A stretch of DNA of 64,000 bases. Origin: Fimbriimonadales bacterium (GTDB taxonomy: Bacteria > Armatimonadota > Fimbriimonadia > Fimbriimonadales > ATM1). Below, in pieces: positions 7,415 to 17,072 of this stretch. The stretch spans positions 1-64,000 of the forward strand of contig DATMAR010000002.1 of the NCBI GenBank assembly GCA_035559795.1, read 5' to 3'. Position 1 is the stretch's first letter. Each line of letters begins with the position of its first letter. A program made the position numbers and the translations under genes. The notes beneath the pieces are model-generated. The model was given only the letters and a program-made list of their open reading frames with translations, ran no database searches and was not told the DNA's origin.

Positions 7415-9032
7415 CAGCGCACCGACCATCGTTCGATATCCAGAATCCGTCGAAAGCGTAATTCAGCGTATCGAGGCTTGTTTGCGAGCGGGAGATTATC
7501 CTTTTACGAAGCGCTCTGTTGCGATACTAGCTTTGTATAACGACACAGAAATCCTCGAGAGCATCGAAAGGCAAGAGGGTAGCGAAACACTCGCGAAAAT
7601 TCGCAAATGGGTAGAAGAATCCAACGCTACCGGTGTCCCCCCCAGTTATCTTGTCGTGGAAGCGAGACAAAATACCGCTACAGAGATTGCGAAAGAAACG
7701 ATTACGAAAACCAGCGCATCCCGTAACCGGGTTAGCGAATATTTGGGAAGACTATGTACGCATCCGTTTTGGGGATTTCCGATTCTCCTACTCGTGCTCT
7801 ATTTCGGGCTTTATCAGTTCGTGGGAGTATTCGGTGCGGGAACTTTGGTCGGGTGGGTAGAAGAAGATATTTTCGGCAAGGTCGTCAACCCTTGGGTGAT
7901 ATCGCTTTTCGAACGTTTCAACGCTCCTCAATGGCTGAACGAACTTTTCGTGGGTGAATACGGAGTTTGGACTTTAGGAGTTACCTACGCAGTTGCGTTA
8001 ATCCTTCCTATCATCGCGACGTTTTTTATCGCTTTCTCGATTTTAGAAGATAGCGGGTACTTGCCTCGCTTATCTTTGTTAGTAGACCGCATTTTTAAAC
8101 GCATCGGACTAAATGGAAGAGGAGTTATCCCTATAGTGCTCGGCTTCGGGTGCGACACTATGGCGACGATAGTCACACGAATCCTCGAAAGTAAACGCGA
8201 ACGAGTGATTGCCACTTTTCTTTTGAGTCTTTGCATCCCTTGCAGTGCACAACTCGCAGTCGTAGCAGGTTTGCTCGCAACGCAAAAAGTAATCGTTATA
8301 GGTCCGGGAATTTCCATTCCCACGCTTTTGGTCATTTGGGGATTGATCATGACGATGGTGTTTCTTCTCTCCGGTTTTTTAGCGGCGAAAATCACACCGG
8401 GTCGCACGGCACCTTTTTATATGGAACTCCCCCCCATAAGACTACCGAGTTTCGCTAACGTATTCGCCAAAACATTCGCGCGAATGCAGTGGTACTTCTT
8501 AGAAGTCTTTCCTCTATTCATCGTCGCGAGTGTAGTAATATGGATGGGGCAAATGCCTTTCGGTTGGGCATTACTTCTCGCTTGGATTGGGTTCGCTATC
8601 GTGAAAAGGTGGGGATGGTTCGGGCGTCTTCTCGGAAGTGGATACGGCTTTTTTATCGGACTGGCGATATCGGCATTCTCTCACGGATATACTCCCTTCC
8701 AAGCGGCGATTACCGCGCTTAGGCCGCTCGTTAATGTTCTTCTCTTACCTATCGAATCGGCTGAAGTTTTCCTTTTCGGATTTTTCCGGCGAGATTATGG
8801 TGCCGCTGGATTAGACAAACTCGTTAGCGAGCATTCGCTAACCCCCCCGCAAATGTTGGTAATTGCCGTTACGATTACGCTTTTCCTGCCATGCATCGCG
8901 CAATTTCTCGTCGTTCGAAAAGAACGTGGTTTGGGAATGGCAGTGGGAATGCTCGCCTTTACTCTATTCTTTGCGACTTTAGTCGGAGCATTGTTAGCGC
9001 GAATTTTGATGACAACGGGATGGTTAGCATGA
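7395..9032 (+). CDS. feoB: FeoB membrane permease protein (C-terminal half of a split FeoB)
   Basis: The Fe(II)-transporting membrane part of FeoB as its own protein (545 aa). Residues 1-110 form the cytosolic helical region that normally follows the G domain. The rest has about ten hydrophobic segments with the two FeoB Gate regions, including GFGCDTMAT and CIPCSAQLAV, and a second LPCIAQF motif near the C-terminus. The conserved Cys residues proposed to act in Fe(II) passage are present. It overlaps the G-domain gene by 20 nt upstream and the zinc-ribbon gene by 4 nt downstream, so the whole operon is translationally coupled. Confidence 0.93.
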   Translation: MSALPNSSAPTIVRYPESVESVIQRIEACLRAGDYPFTKRSVAILALYNDTEILESIERQEGSETLAKIRKWVEESNATGVPPSYLVVEARQNTATEIAKETITKTSASRNRVSEYLGRLCTHPFWGFPILLLVLYFGLYQFVGVFGAGTLVGWVEEDIFGKVVNPWVISLFERFNAPQWLNELFVGEYGVWTLGVTYAVALILPIIATFFIAFSILEDSGYLPRLSLLVDRIFKRIGLNGRGVIPIVLGFGCDTMATIVTRILESKRERVIATFLLSLCIPCSAQLAVVAGLLATQKVIVIGPGISIPTLLVIWGLIMTMVFLLSGFLAAKITPGRTAPFYMELPPIRLPSFANVFAKTFARMQWYFLEVFPLFIVASVVIWMGQMPFGWALLLAWIGFAIVKRWGWFGRLLGSGYGFFIGLAISAFSHGYTPFQAAITALRPLVNVLLLPIESAEVFLFGFFRRDYGAAGLDKLVSEHSLTPPQMLVIAVTITLFLPCIAQFLVVRKERGLGMAVGMLAFTLFFATLVGALLARILMTTGWLA

Positions 9033-9220
9033 AGTGCGGTTATTGCGGGTATGAATTTCGTATCGAAGAGGCAGAAAAAGGCTGCGAAAAGTGCGGCTCC
9101 TTCGGTGGTTGCAATTTGGTGAAATGCCCAAAATGCGAATATGAACAGCCGAAGATTCCAGAATGGATCAATCGCCTCACGGATTGGCTAAAGAAAAAGC
9201 AAATCAAAGTCAAGCAATGA
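9029..9220 (+). CDS. Small zinc-ribbon protein in the feo operon
   Basis: A 63-residue protein with Cys pairs CGYC, CEKC and CPKC plus a CNLVKC spacing, typical of rubredoxin-like or zinc-ribbon folds, followed by a basic amphipathic tail (WLKKKQIKVK). It starts at an ATG overlapping the feoB stop (ATGA), and its own stop overlaps the feoA ATG in the same way. Position and size recall FeoC, the small partner of FeoB in enterobacteria, but it is not a winged helix. It could sense iron or redox state or scaffold the two FeoB halves; this role is inferred from context only. Confidence 0.8.
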   Translation: MKCGYCGYEFRIEEAEKGCEKCGSFGGCNLVKCPKCEYEQPKIPEWINRLTDWLKKKQIKVKQ

Positions 9221-9474
9221 CCATCACCGAATTACACAAAGGCGAAAAGGCGCGTGTTCTTTCTTTGAAACACGACCATGAAGGTCACTGGCGTAAACTC
9301 GCTGCCTTCGGTATTTTGCCGGGCGCTTTGCTCGAACTCCGTCAGAAGTGGCCAGGCCTCGTTATTAGCGTTGGTTTTTCTGAAATCGGTCTCGACGAAG
9401 AAATCGCAAACCTCATAGAAGTCGAAATCGAAAATGAGGAAGAGCAATCCAAATCACGCAGTTTGATTGAGTAG
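9217..9474 (+). CDS. feoA: FeoA, ferrous iron transport accessory protein
   Basis: An SH3-like cytosolic partner required for full Fe(II) uptake by FeoB (85 aa, usual size). The FeoA signature is visible: TELHKGEKARVLSL, then LAAFGILPGALLELRQKWPG and VISVGFSEIGLDEEIA. The start at 9217 forms an ATGA overlap with the zinc-ribbon gene. It is the last gene of the feo operon; leuB ends on the other strand 80 nt away. feoA usually precedes feoB, so the order here is unusual. Confidence 0.9.
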   Translation: MTITELHKGEKARVLSLKHDHEGHWRKLAAFGILPGALLELRQKWPGLVISVGFSEIGLDEEIANLIEVEIENEEEQSKSRSLIE

Positions 9475-9555
9475 TATGACACGCGAGGAAGATTCTTATC
9501 GAGCGCAGACGGAACCTCGTAAATGACACAAAAACTCTGAAGAAGCATCGTAAAT

Positions 9556-10611
<1,056 letters not shown>

Positions 10612-10688
10612 TTATAACGAAATCGACTTCAGCAATGAAGGTACGCTATTTTGTTTTTTACATGCAACCCGTCGAGCAAGTTTCAGAT

Positions 10689-10706
10689 AGATACAATAGA
10701 TACAAT
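10689..10706 (+). repeat. Tandem AGATACAAT repeat between leuB and natA
   Basis: Two perfect 9-nt copies of AGATACAAT lie between the divergent leuB and natA genes, about 20 nt before the natA ATG. Each contains TACAAT, so they could be alternative -10 elements or a small operator. Confidence 0.4.
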
Positions 10707-10726
10707 GGATAGTCATAAATTGAAAA

Positions 10727-11485
10727 ATGGTCGAAGTACATAATCTGGTCAAACATTTTCGAGAAAAAAAGCGCGGAATCGTTCGTGCAGTTGACGGCGT
10801 TTCCTTCGAATGCAAACCCGGTGAAATCTTCGGTTTATTGGGAGCGAACGGTGCTGGTAAAACGACCCTTTTACGCATGCTTGCGACAATTCTCACTCCC
10901 ACATCCGGAACTGCCACGATTCATGGCTACGATTTAGTGAAACAACCCGAAGACGTGCGTCGCTCGATAGGATTTATGTCTACGACAACCGCGCTTTATG
11001 CACGATTGACTGCGAAGGAGATGATCGAATACTTCGGAAAACTTTACGGGTTGTCGAACAACACGCTTCGAAAAAGAACAAAGGAAGTCATAGAATTTTT
11101 AGAAATCGGAGAGTTTCAAGATCGTTTATGCGATAAATTGTCAACCGGAGAAAAACAGCGCGTGAGTTTAGCGCGAACGATTCTTCATGACCCCCCCGTG
11201 CTTTTTTTCGACGAACCCACATCGGGTTTAGACGTTATCGCAAGCCGCACGATAATGGATTTCATCTTGGATTGCCGAAACTTGGGCAAAACCGTATTAT
11301 TCAGTACCCATATCATGAGCGAAGCCGAGCGCGTGTGCAACCGCATTGCCGTTATCCACGAAGGAAAAATTGCGGCAATCGGAACGATGGACGAGTTGCG
11401 CGCTCTGACTGGAGAGGAACGTCTGGAGCTCGTCTTCCTATCGCTCGTAACGAAAAAAGGAATGAACCATGAAGGGATGGCTTGA
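10727..11485 (+). CDS. natA: ABC transporter ATP-binding protein (NatA-like)
   Basis: The nucleotide-binding subunit of an ABC-2 type exporter (252 aa). Walker A is LLGANGAGKTT, the signature is LSTGEKQR, Walker B is VLFFDEPTSGLD, and a switch His lies in LFSTHIMSEAE. The closest well-known group is NatA, which works with NatB in Na+ extrusion, but drug or lipid export is equally possible. It overlaps its permease gene by 17 nt. The DPPV in the loop before Walker B is written with a C7 run. Confidence 0.9.
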   Translation: MVEVHNLVKHFREKKRGIVRAVDGVSFECKPGEIFGLLGANGAGKTTLLRMLATILTPTSGTATIHGYDLVKQPEDVRRSIGFMSTTTALYARLTAKEMIEYFGKLYGLSNNTLRKRTKEVIEFLEIGEFQDRLCDKLSTGEKQRVSLARTILHDPPVLFFDEPTSGLDVIASRTIMDFILDCRNLGKTVLFSTHIMSEAERVCNRIAVIHEGKIAAIGTMDELRALTGEERLELVFLSLVTKKGMNHEGMA

Positions 11486-12662
11486 TGTTTGCCTGAAAGA
11501 ATTGCGCGAGTTCGCTCGAGATAAGCGAGTGTTTTATAACGCCGTATTAGGTCCTTTACTTCTGGAAGTTTTTCTCATCCTTCTTTTCGGCTATTTAGAA
11601 TCGAACCTTTCGAAGAGCGGTGCGCAAAAAATATCTATCGTAAATGCCGCGGAAGGTGGTGCAGTTTTAGATGCGCTTTATAAAAAACAAAATTTAGAAA
11701 TCAAACCCCTTTCCAAAGAGGCGAACGTCCAAAAAGAACTTTTCGAAAAAAAAGCCCAAGTGGTAATCGAATTCCCGGAGGGATTTGCGAAAAAAGTTTC
11801 TGAGCGACAAGCGCCGGAATTCTATGCCTATTTAGACCCGCTCGACCCCCGCAGCAAAATTGCGTTCGAAATTGTCAAAAATGCAGTAGACGAAGCGAGC
11901 GCGAGTTATGCGAAAGCGCGAATGCATGCGCTCGGGCTCGATGAAAAAGAGTTTTTACCGTTCATCCTAAAAGAAGAAAAAGCGAAAACAGGCAAACCAT
12001 TCGCCGGTGAATGGTTGGTAGCATTCCTTCCTTATCTCATCGTGATTTGGGCATTTTACGGTGGCTTTGCTATCGTTTCCGATTTGGTAGCAGGAGAAAA
12101 AGAAAGAGGTTCGTTGGAAACTTTGTTGATTTCTCCTATTTCTCGTCGCGCGATTGCCTTCGGAAAGTTTTGCGCGCTCGCCGCTGTGAGTTTCGTGAGC
12201 ACTTTGTCTGCACTATCCGGTGTTCTCGTGATGGGGATTCTCAATCTTCCCATGACTCGAAAATTATTCGAAGAAGGGCTCACGATGACGCCTCTTTCGA
12301 TCATCACGCTGGTCATCACTGTTCTTCCTCTCGTCGTTTTCTTTTCTGGGATTCTGTTAGCAGTTTCGACGTTTTCTCGCAACCAGAAGGAAGTGCAAAG
12401 TTACCTTTCTCTTTTAGGATTCATCGTTTTAGTCCCCGCCATCGCGAGCCAATTCGTCGGATTTACCGACATTGCAAGCGCAAAATGGCTTCCCTTCATT
12501 CCGATTCTCAATTCTGCAATGGTGATGCGCGATGCTCTGCTCAACAAAGTAGACATGTATAGCCTGATAGTCACGACGGGAATTAGTGTGGTTTTAGCTT
12601 CTGCAGGACTTTGGTTCGCAGTTAGGCTCTTTTTGAAAGAAACAGTTCTTCTGCGCGTTTAA
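11469..12662 (+). CDS. natB: ABC-2 type permease (NatB-like)
   Basis: The membrane subunit partnering the ATPase just upstream (397 aa). Layout: one N-terminal transmembrane helix (around residues 23-43), a large extracytoplasmic domain of about 150 residues, then five to six helices. The segment GEKERGSLETLLISPISR, typical of the coupling region of ABC-2 permeases of the NatB/YhaP type, is present. The substrate is unknown. The gene ends 2 nt before a pair of REP-like palindromes that probably help end transcription from both sides. Confidence 0.88.
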   Translation: MKGWLDVCLKELREFARDKRVFYNAVLGPLLLEVFLILLFGYLESNLSKSGAQKISIVNAAEGGAVLDALYKKQNLEIKPLSKEANVQKELFEKKAQVVIEFPEGFAKKVSERQAPEFYAYLDPLDPRSKIAFEIVKNAVDEASASYAKARMHALGLDEKEFLPFILKEEKAKTGKPFAGEWLVAFLPYLIVIWAFYGGFAIVSDLVAGEKERGSLETLLISPISRRAIAFGKFCALAAVSFVSTLSALSGVLVMGILNLPMTRKLFEEGLTMTPLSIITLVITVLPLVVFFSGILLAVSTFSRNQKEVQSYLSLLGFIVLVPAIASQFVGFTDIASAKWLPFIPILNSAMVMRDALLNKVDMYSLIVTTGISVVLASAGLWFAVRLFLKETVLLRV

Positions 12663-12664
12663 TC

Positions 12665-12717
12665 GTAGGAGCGTCGTAAGACGCGATTTATCCTGTAGGA
12701 GCGCCGTAAGACGCGAT
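12665..12717. repeat. Tandem pair of REP-like palindromes
   Basis: Two 23-nt palindromic units (12665-12687 and 12695-12717) read GTAGGAGCG(T/C)CGTAAGACGCGAT and repeat with a 30-nt period. They lie between convergent natB and fliD. The same element, in either orientation, occurs at about 32.3, 44.8-45.0, 49.2 and 57.7 kb. A 5' GTAG followed by an imperfect GC-rich palindrome is the hallmark of REP elements. Confidence 0.75.
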
Positions 12718-12745
12718 TTATTCTCAGCAAGGAATAGGATGATTT

Positions 12746-15001
12746 CTATATTTCCGTTGCGAATAGTTGCGAAAGTCTAACCATTTGACTTTGCAATCTC
12801 GCCATCGCTTCTTCCATCGCTTTGAATCTGCGCCGCAACGTCTCTTCACGAAGTTTGATAATCTCATTCAAATGTTCTATGCGCTGCGAAATATCGTCGA
12901 TTTGGCTTTGAATAGAATTCTCCGAAGAAGGGATCAAACCATTGATCGTATCCAGCGCGGTGTTCAAAGCATCCTCTAATTTCGAGGCTGCACCTTTTGT
13001 AAATACCATGAACCCTCGTGAACCTGTCGAACCGCCGGTAATCATGATTTGAAGACCATCCGTAGTTGCATTTCCGCTATTTCCAGTGAGAATTTGTCCA
13101 TTTCCCGTCGCTGCTTCTCCGTTCATCGTTCCAGCAACGTCGAGTCCTGTTGCAGATTGCAGCATTAGCCCTATGCCGCTGTTGTTAGGAGCAGCCATTT
13201 TGTCGCTGACGACTGTAAAATTCCCCGGAGTACCGTATTTTTTCGAAGTGAGCACTAATTTATTGTCAACGGTTTTACTGGCAACTATTAAGTTTTTCAA
13301 CTTAGCATCGCTGTTTATCTGCAATATCACATCGTCAATCGTAGAACCGCTTTCTACATTGAGATAATAAGGTTGATTCCCGAATAGATTTCCATCGAAC
13401 GTAATCGTTTCTGGCTCTGTGCTCGGCATGGAAAATGCCGTTCCTGCGGTGAAACTCGCTTGTGTAGCCAATTGTGTGATGACGATTTCGTAACCCGTTG
13501 CACCGCTCTCTTTCGTTTTAGGTCCTGCAGAAATAAATTCGATATATGGGTCATCAATCGTTCCAATCTCCGTAAATAATGAGATCACGTTTTCTACATT
13601 TGCGCTCAATGCATTTTCGAAAGCGGCGCTATCCAAAGTCATTTTTCCATCGCTATCGAAAGAGATTCCGATAGCCAACAGGTTTTTAAAGATTCCACTA
13701 ATGCCATCAGGCGCATCCATTAACGAACCGAACAATAAGGATTGAGTCTGTAAAACAGCCGAATCACCGAACAAAATGCCCGATTCCAAGGTTTCCTTGT
13801 CGAAGGATGCCGCTGTTTTCAAAAATTCGACAATGGCATTATAAGCCTGCACCAGAGATTGTAATTTTTCTACCACCTCGGTTGTGCTTCGCTGAATCGT
13901 TAATGTGGTTTCGAGCGGATTCGTAGTGTCGCCATCGAGCAGCGTAATGGTCGCACCGGGAATGACATTGTAGATCGTATTCGAACTATTCGTAAAAGAA
14001 ATTCCATCCAGTTCGAAAGAGGCATCTTGGGCGGCGAGAATTTCATTCCCATAGTTGCGTTGCAATATCCCGAGATTTTCGAGCATGTGATTGTTGTCTA
14101 TAAAAGTCAACGTGGGCGACCCTGTGATCTGCAAAAAATACTTCGTCTCTCCGGCGATTTGTTCTGTCACCACCGTCGCAGAAAAATTTCCGCCTGCGTT
14201 ATTGATTTTCGTTGCGATGGTATTCAAAGAATCGGAAGTGAAATCTATGTTTATAGAAATTCCGTTAATCTCGATTGTTCCAGAAGGAACGGAAACGCCG
14301 AGTAAAGTTCCTACGGCAGTAGAAGAATCCGAAAAGCCCATACTTTTAGCTCCGTTCGGAATCGGGTCACGTATCGAAGTAGCGCCAGATAATACACCTA
14401 AAGACTCTAAAACATTTCCTGAGCCTACGTCACTTAGAATCAGAGCATTATCCGCACCGGTCTTTTCTGCGGTCATCGTGAGATAAACATTTCCAGCCCC
14501 ACCGTTGATAATCGATGCTACTACGCCAGCATCGGCATCATTGATTTTCGATGCTATCGAAGAAAGAGAATCGCTCAACACCACGTTGATCGCTTTGCCG
14601 TTAACGAGAAATGCCCCGGAAAAACCTAACGCGTTCGTCGCACTCGACTGCCCTGCTGATGCGATTTTATGTGCTTGTGCAATTGAAAATACTTTTAGTT
14701 GATACGTACCTTCTGTCGAATTACTTCCCGCTGTAATTGTCGCAACGTCGGGGTTGGTGCTCGTTCCCTTCATCGCTTGGAATGCGTTTTTGGAATTAAG
14801 TTCTACCGATGCTTTGCGCAAGACGTTGAGAAGCGACTTGTATTGCGTTATCGAGTCGAGTTTCGTTTGCAATTGAGTCTGCTGCAATTGCAGACGCAGA
14901 ATAGGTCGCTTCTCGAGCGCGATCAATTGCTGAATGAGAGTCTCGGTGTCAATGCCCGAGCCTAAACCTGTAAAAGAAATCCCAGAGCCGCTAAATCCCA
15001 T
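12746..15001 (-). CDS. fliD: Flagellar hook-associated protein 2 (filament cap) FliD
   Basis: The cap protein that sits at the flagellar tip and folds exported flagellin. It is 751 aa, on the long side because of extra domains in the middle. The FliD N-terminal domain begins at GISFTGLGSGIDTETLIQQL, followed by coiled-coil-rich, Asn/Ser/Thr/Gly-rich beta domains and a C-terminal FliD_C region (around residues 370-740) with a final coiled coil (RIEHLNEIIKLREETLRRRF). No other flagellar gene is present in 64 kb, so it stands alone. Its start is 46 nt from the divergent pyrF start; a GATAAT box lies 9 nt upstream. Confidence 0.93.
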   Translation of the reverse strand: MGFSGSGISFTGLGSGIDTETLIQQLIALEKRPILRLQLQQTQLQTKLDSITQYKSLLNVLRKASVELNSKNAFQAMKGTSTNPDVATITAGSNSTEGTYQLKVFSIAQAHKIASAGQSSATNALGFSGAFLVNGKAINVVLSDSLSSIASKINDADAGVVASIINGGAGNVYLTMTAEKTGADNALILSDVGSGNVLESLGVLSGATSIRDPIPNGAKSMGFSDSSTAVGTLLGVSVPSGTIEINGISINIDFTSDSLNTIATKINNAGGNFSATVVTEQIAGETKYFLQITGSPTLTFIDNNHMLENLGILQRNYGNEILAAQDASFELDGISFTNSSNTIYNVIPGATITLLDGDTTNPLETTLTIQRSTTEVVEKLQSLVQAYNAIVEFLKTAASFDKETLESGILFGDSAVLQTQSLLFGSLMDAPDGISGIFKNLLAIGISFDSDGKMTLDSAAFENALSANVENVISLFTEIGTIDDPYIEFISAGPKTKESGATGYEIVITQLATQASFTAGTAFSMPSTEPETITFDGNLFGNQPYYLNVESGSTIDDVILQINSDAKLKNLIVASKTVDNKLVLTSKKYGTPGNFTVVSDKMAAPNNSGIGLMLQSATGLDVAGTMNGEAATGNGQILTGNSGNATTDGLQIMITGGSTGSRGFMVFTKGAASKLEDALNTALDTINGLIPSSENSIQSQIDDISQRIEHLNEIIKLREETLRRRFKAMEEAMARLQSQMVRLSQLFATEI

Positions 15002-15010
15002 CTTAAACCC

Positions 15011-15016
15011 ATTATC
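15011..15016 (-). promoter_or_regulatory. fliD -10 hexamer
   Basis: GATAAT on the minus strand, 9 nt before the fliD ATG, with a possible TTTACT -35 about 16 nt upstream of it. It physically overlaps the -35 of the divergent pyrF promoter. Confidence 0.4.
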
Positions 15017-15040
15017 GGTAATCTACGAGGCAAGTAAACT
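15012..15040 (+). promoter_or_regulatory. pyrF promoter, leaderless arrangement
   Basis: TTATCG (15012-15017), a 17-nt spacer and TAAACT (15035-15040), ending 7 nt before the GTG at 15048. The spacing supports the GTG as the real start and a transcript without a 5' leader. Confidence 0.5.
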
Positions 15041-15047
15041 AAAAAAC

Positions 15048-15740
15048 GTGCACACCCATGTCATTGCCGCCTTAGACACCCCTGAACTCGAGGAAGCGAA
15101 AGCCATCGTCAAGCGACTCGCTCCGTATGTGTTTGCGTTCAAGATCGGCCACGCTCTTGTCCTGCCACACGGGTTAGACATCATCGATGAACTCGAGACA
15201 GTAGGGGCGAAGCGAATTTTCCTGGATATGAAATTTCACGACATCCCTACCTCCGTAGCGCTCGGGGTTTACGAAGCTACTCGAAAAGGGGTATGGATGA
15301 TGACTTTGCATGCTTCGGGTGGAAAAGCGATGATGGCTGCTGCGATAGAAGCCGTTGCCGAAGCTGAGCCACCCATCCCTCCCATTCTGCTTGGAGTTAC
15401 CCTTCTCACGAGTATTGATGACGAGGTTCTGCGTCATCAACTCGGAATCGAAAAGGACGCCTCATCCTTTGCACACCATTTGGGAAAACTTGCCATCGAG
15501 TCGGGGTTAGATGGTTTGGTTTGTTCTGGTCATGAGGTCGCTCGTTTTCGAGAGGAGTTAGGGCACGAACCGGTTCTGGTAGTTCCCGGTATACGTCCGG
15601 TGGGAAGCCCCCCCGATGAGCAGCGCCGAATTACCACTGCGGGGGATGCTATTTCTGCCGGAGCGAATTACGTAGTCATTGGCAGATACTTAACGAGTTC
15701 AGGCTCTCCGGAAAAGACGCTCGCGGAACTCGGCTTGTGA
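15048..15740 (+). CDS. pyrF: Orotidine 5'-phosphate decarboxylase
   Basis: The last step of UMP synthesis. About 230 aa, normal for the short bacterial class. The catalytic Asp-Lys-x-x-Asp array is in FLDMKFHDIPTSV; the TLHASGG, VLGVTLLTS-like and VVPGIRP segments of the phosphate-binding barrel ends follow. I choose the GTG at 15048 because the homology begins at VIAALDTPE right after it and a promoter sits at leaderless spacing; reading further upstream runs into the divergent fliD promoter. It forms an operon with mutY, which starts 2 nt after the pyrF stop. Confidence 0.93.
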   Translation: MHTHVIAALDTPELEEAKAIVKRLAPYVFAFKIGHALVLPHGLDIIDELETVGAKRIFLDMKFHDIPTSVALGVYEATRKGVWMMTLHASGGKAMMAAAIEAVAEAEPPIPPILLGVTLLTSIDDEVLRHQLGIEKDASSFAHHLGKLAIESGLDGLVCSGHEVARFREELGHEPVLVVPGIRPVGSPPDEQRRITTAGDAISAGANYVVIGRYLTSSGSPEKTLAELGL

Positions 15741-15741
15741 T

Positions 15742-16773
15742 ATGCAAGAAGATTTGAAAGATATCAGAAGGAAGATTCTTCGTTGGTATCGCAAAAACGA
15801 AAGAGAACTGCCTTGGAGGAAAACGAAAGACCCTTATAGGATTTGGATAAGCGAAGTAATGCTGCAACAAACGCGCGTGAGTGCAGTCATCCCTTATTTC
15901 GAAAAGTTTATTGAGAGATTCCCTACGTTGAAAGAACTCTCGAAAGCGAGCATCGAAGACGTGTATCGAGTTTGGCAAGGTCTCGGATATTACAAAAGAG
16001 CGCGAAACCTTTTGGAAACTGCGAAAACCTGTTCCACTTCTCTTCCGGCGAATAAAAAAGAATTAGAAAGACTTCCAGGAATAGGAAATTACACAGCATC
16101 TGCAATTGCTTCGATTGCCTACGGAGAGCGTTGCGCTGTCGTAGACGGCAATGTGATGCGAGTTCTATCTCGAGTTTTCTGTTTGAAAGTAAACGGAGTA
16201 AAACTTCAAAGGAAATGCGAAGAACTTAGCCTGAGCCTTATGGGAAAAAGCGAACCGGGACGTTGGAATCAGGCTCTTATGGAACTCGGCTCCGAAGTTT
16301 GTCAACCGAAAAACCCAAAATGCGAGATATGCCCGATTCACGAAGAATGCTCGGCATTAAGAAAAAATGTAGTGCTTAGATTTCCCCCGAAGAAAAATAA
16401 GAAAGAGAAAAAGATTCTACATCATGTTTGTGTATGCTCGGTATGGAATAGAAAAATCGGTGTAAGACGAATTCCGCGCGATAACTGGTGGGAGGGGTTA
16501 TATGAGTTTCCGAAAACGACAAAAACATCCTCGGAAAGCGACGGCGATATTCTGCGGAAATTAGGCTGCAAAAAGGGAATTTTTCTTATATCGCTCCCCC
16601 ATACGATTACTAATCATAAAATATTTCTCAATGCGTATTTGACTTTTGAACGTCTCCCCGACGTAAGTTATATAACTCCTCGAGGTTTGATGAATCTTCC
16701 CATGCCTTCAGCGTATAGAAGGGTGGCTACCTCTCTCCTTGAAAGTCTCGATTTGTCGGGTAGGAAAAAGTAA
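15742..16773 (+). CDS. mutY: A/G-specific adenine glycosylase MutY
   Basis: Removes adenine mispaired with 8-oxoguanine in base-excision repair. 343 aa. The N-terminal catalytic domain has LPWRKTKDPYRIWISEVMLQQT, the helix-hairpin-helix LPGIGNYTASAI and the catalytic Asp in VVDGNVMRV. The 4Fe-4S ligands are in the spacing C-x6-C-x2-C-x5-C (CQPKNPKCEICPIHEEC). The C-terminal NUDIX-like domain that recognises 8-oxoG (about residues 225-335) is present but divergent. It lies between pyrF and a small membrane protein gene that abuts its stop codon. Confidence 0.95.
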   Translation: MQEDLKDIRRKILRWYRKNERELPWRKTKDPYRIWISEVMLQQTRVSAVIPYFEKFIERFPTLKELSKASIEDVYRVWQGLGYYKRARNLLETAKTCSTSLPANKKELERLPGIGNYTASAIASIAYGERCAVVDGNVMRVLSRVFCLKVNGVKLQRKCEELSLSLMGKSEPGRWNQALMELGSEVCQPKNPKCEICPIHEECSALRKNVVLRFPPKKNKKEKKILHHVCVCSVWNRKIGVRRIPRDNWWEGLYEFPKTTKTSSESDGDILRKLGCKKGIFLISLPHTITNHKIFLNAYLTFERLPDVSYITPRGLMNLPMPSAYRRVATSLLESLDLSGRKK

Positions 16774-17040
16774 ATGCCGATAGAGCCAATGACCATTTAC
16801 GTCGCAATCGGCGTTCCAGTCATTATTTTATGCTTTGCTGCGATGTTCTGGTTTATCCGTAAATATAACTTAGCCAAAAAGACACTCGTGGTTTCGATAG
16901 CGACGATGGTGATTTCAGGAACGTTTTTGTTTTTAGATTTAGTCATAGGATTAGGACAGATGGTTGCTTTCTATATCGGGATAGTTATCGCAGTTGCGGT
17001 GGGGATAATGCTAAGACGAGTCTTGAACGTCTTAGAATAG
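16774..17040 (+). CDS. Small three-helix membrane protein
   Basis: An 88-residue, very hydrophobic protein with three likely transmembrane helices (about residues 7-27, 38-58 and 62-80) and a basic C-terminal end (MLRRVLNVLE). Its ATG directly follows the mutY TAA, so it is translated from the pyrF-mutY mRNA. The family and function are not recognised. Confidence 0.7.
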   Translation: MPIEPMTIYVAIGVPVIILCFAAMFWFIRKYNLAKKTLVVSIATMVISGTFLFLDLVIGLGQMVAFYIGIVIAVAVGIMLRRVLNVLE

Positions 17041-17072
17041 TCTAATCTCCATAAATATTCGTACACGCAACC

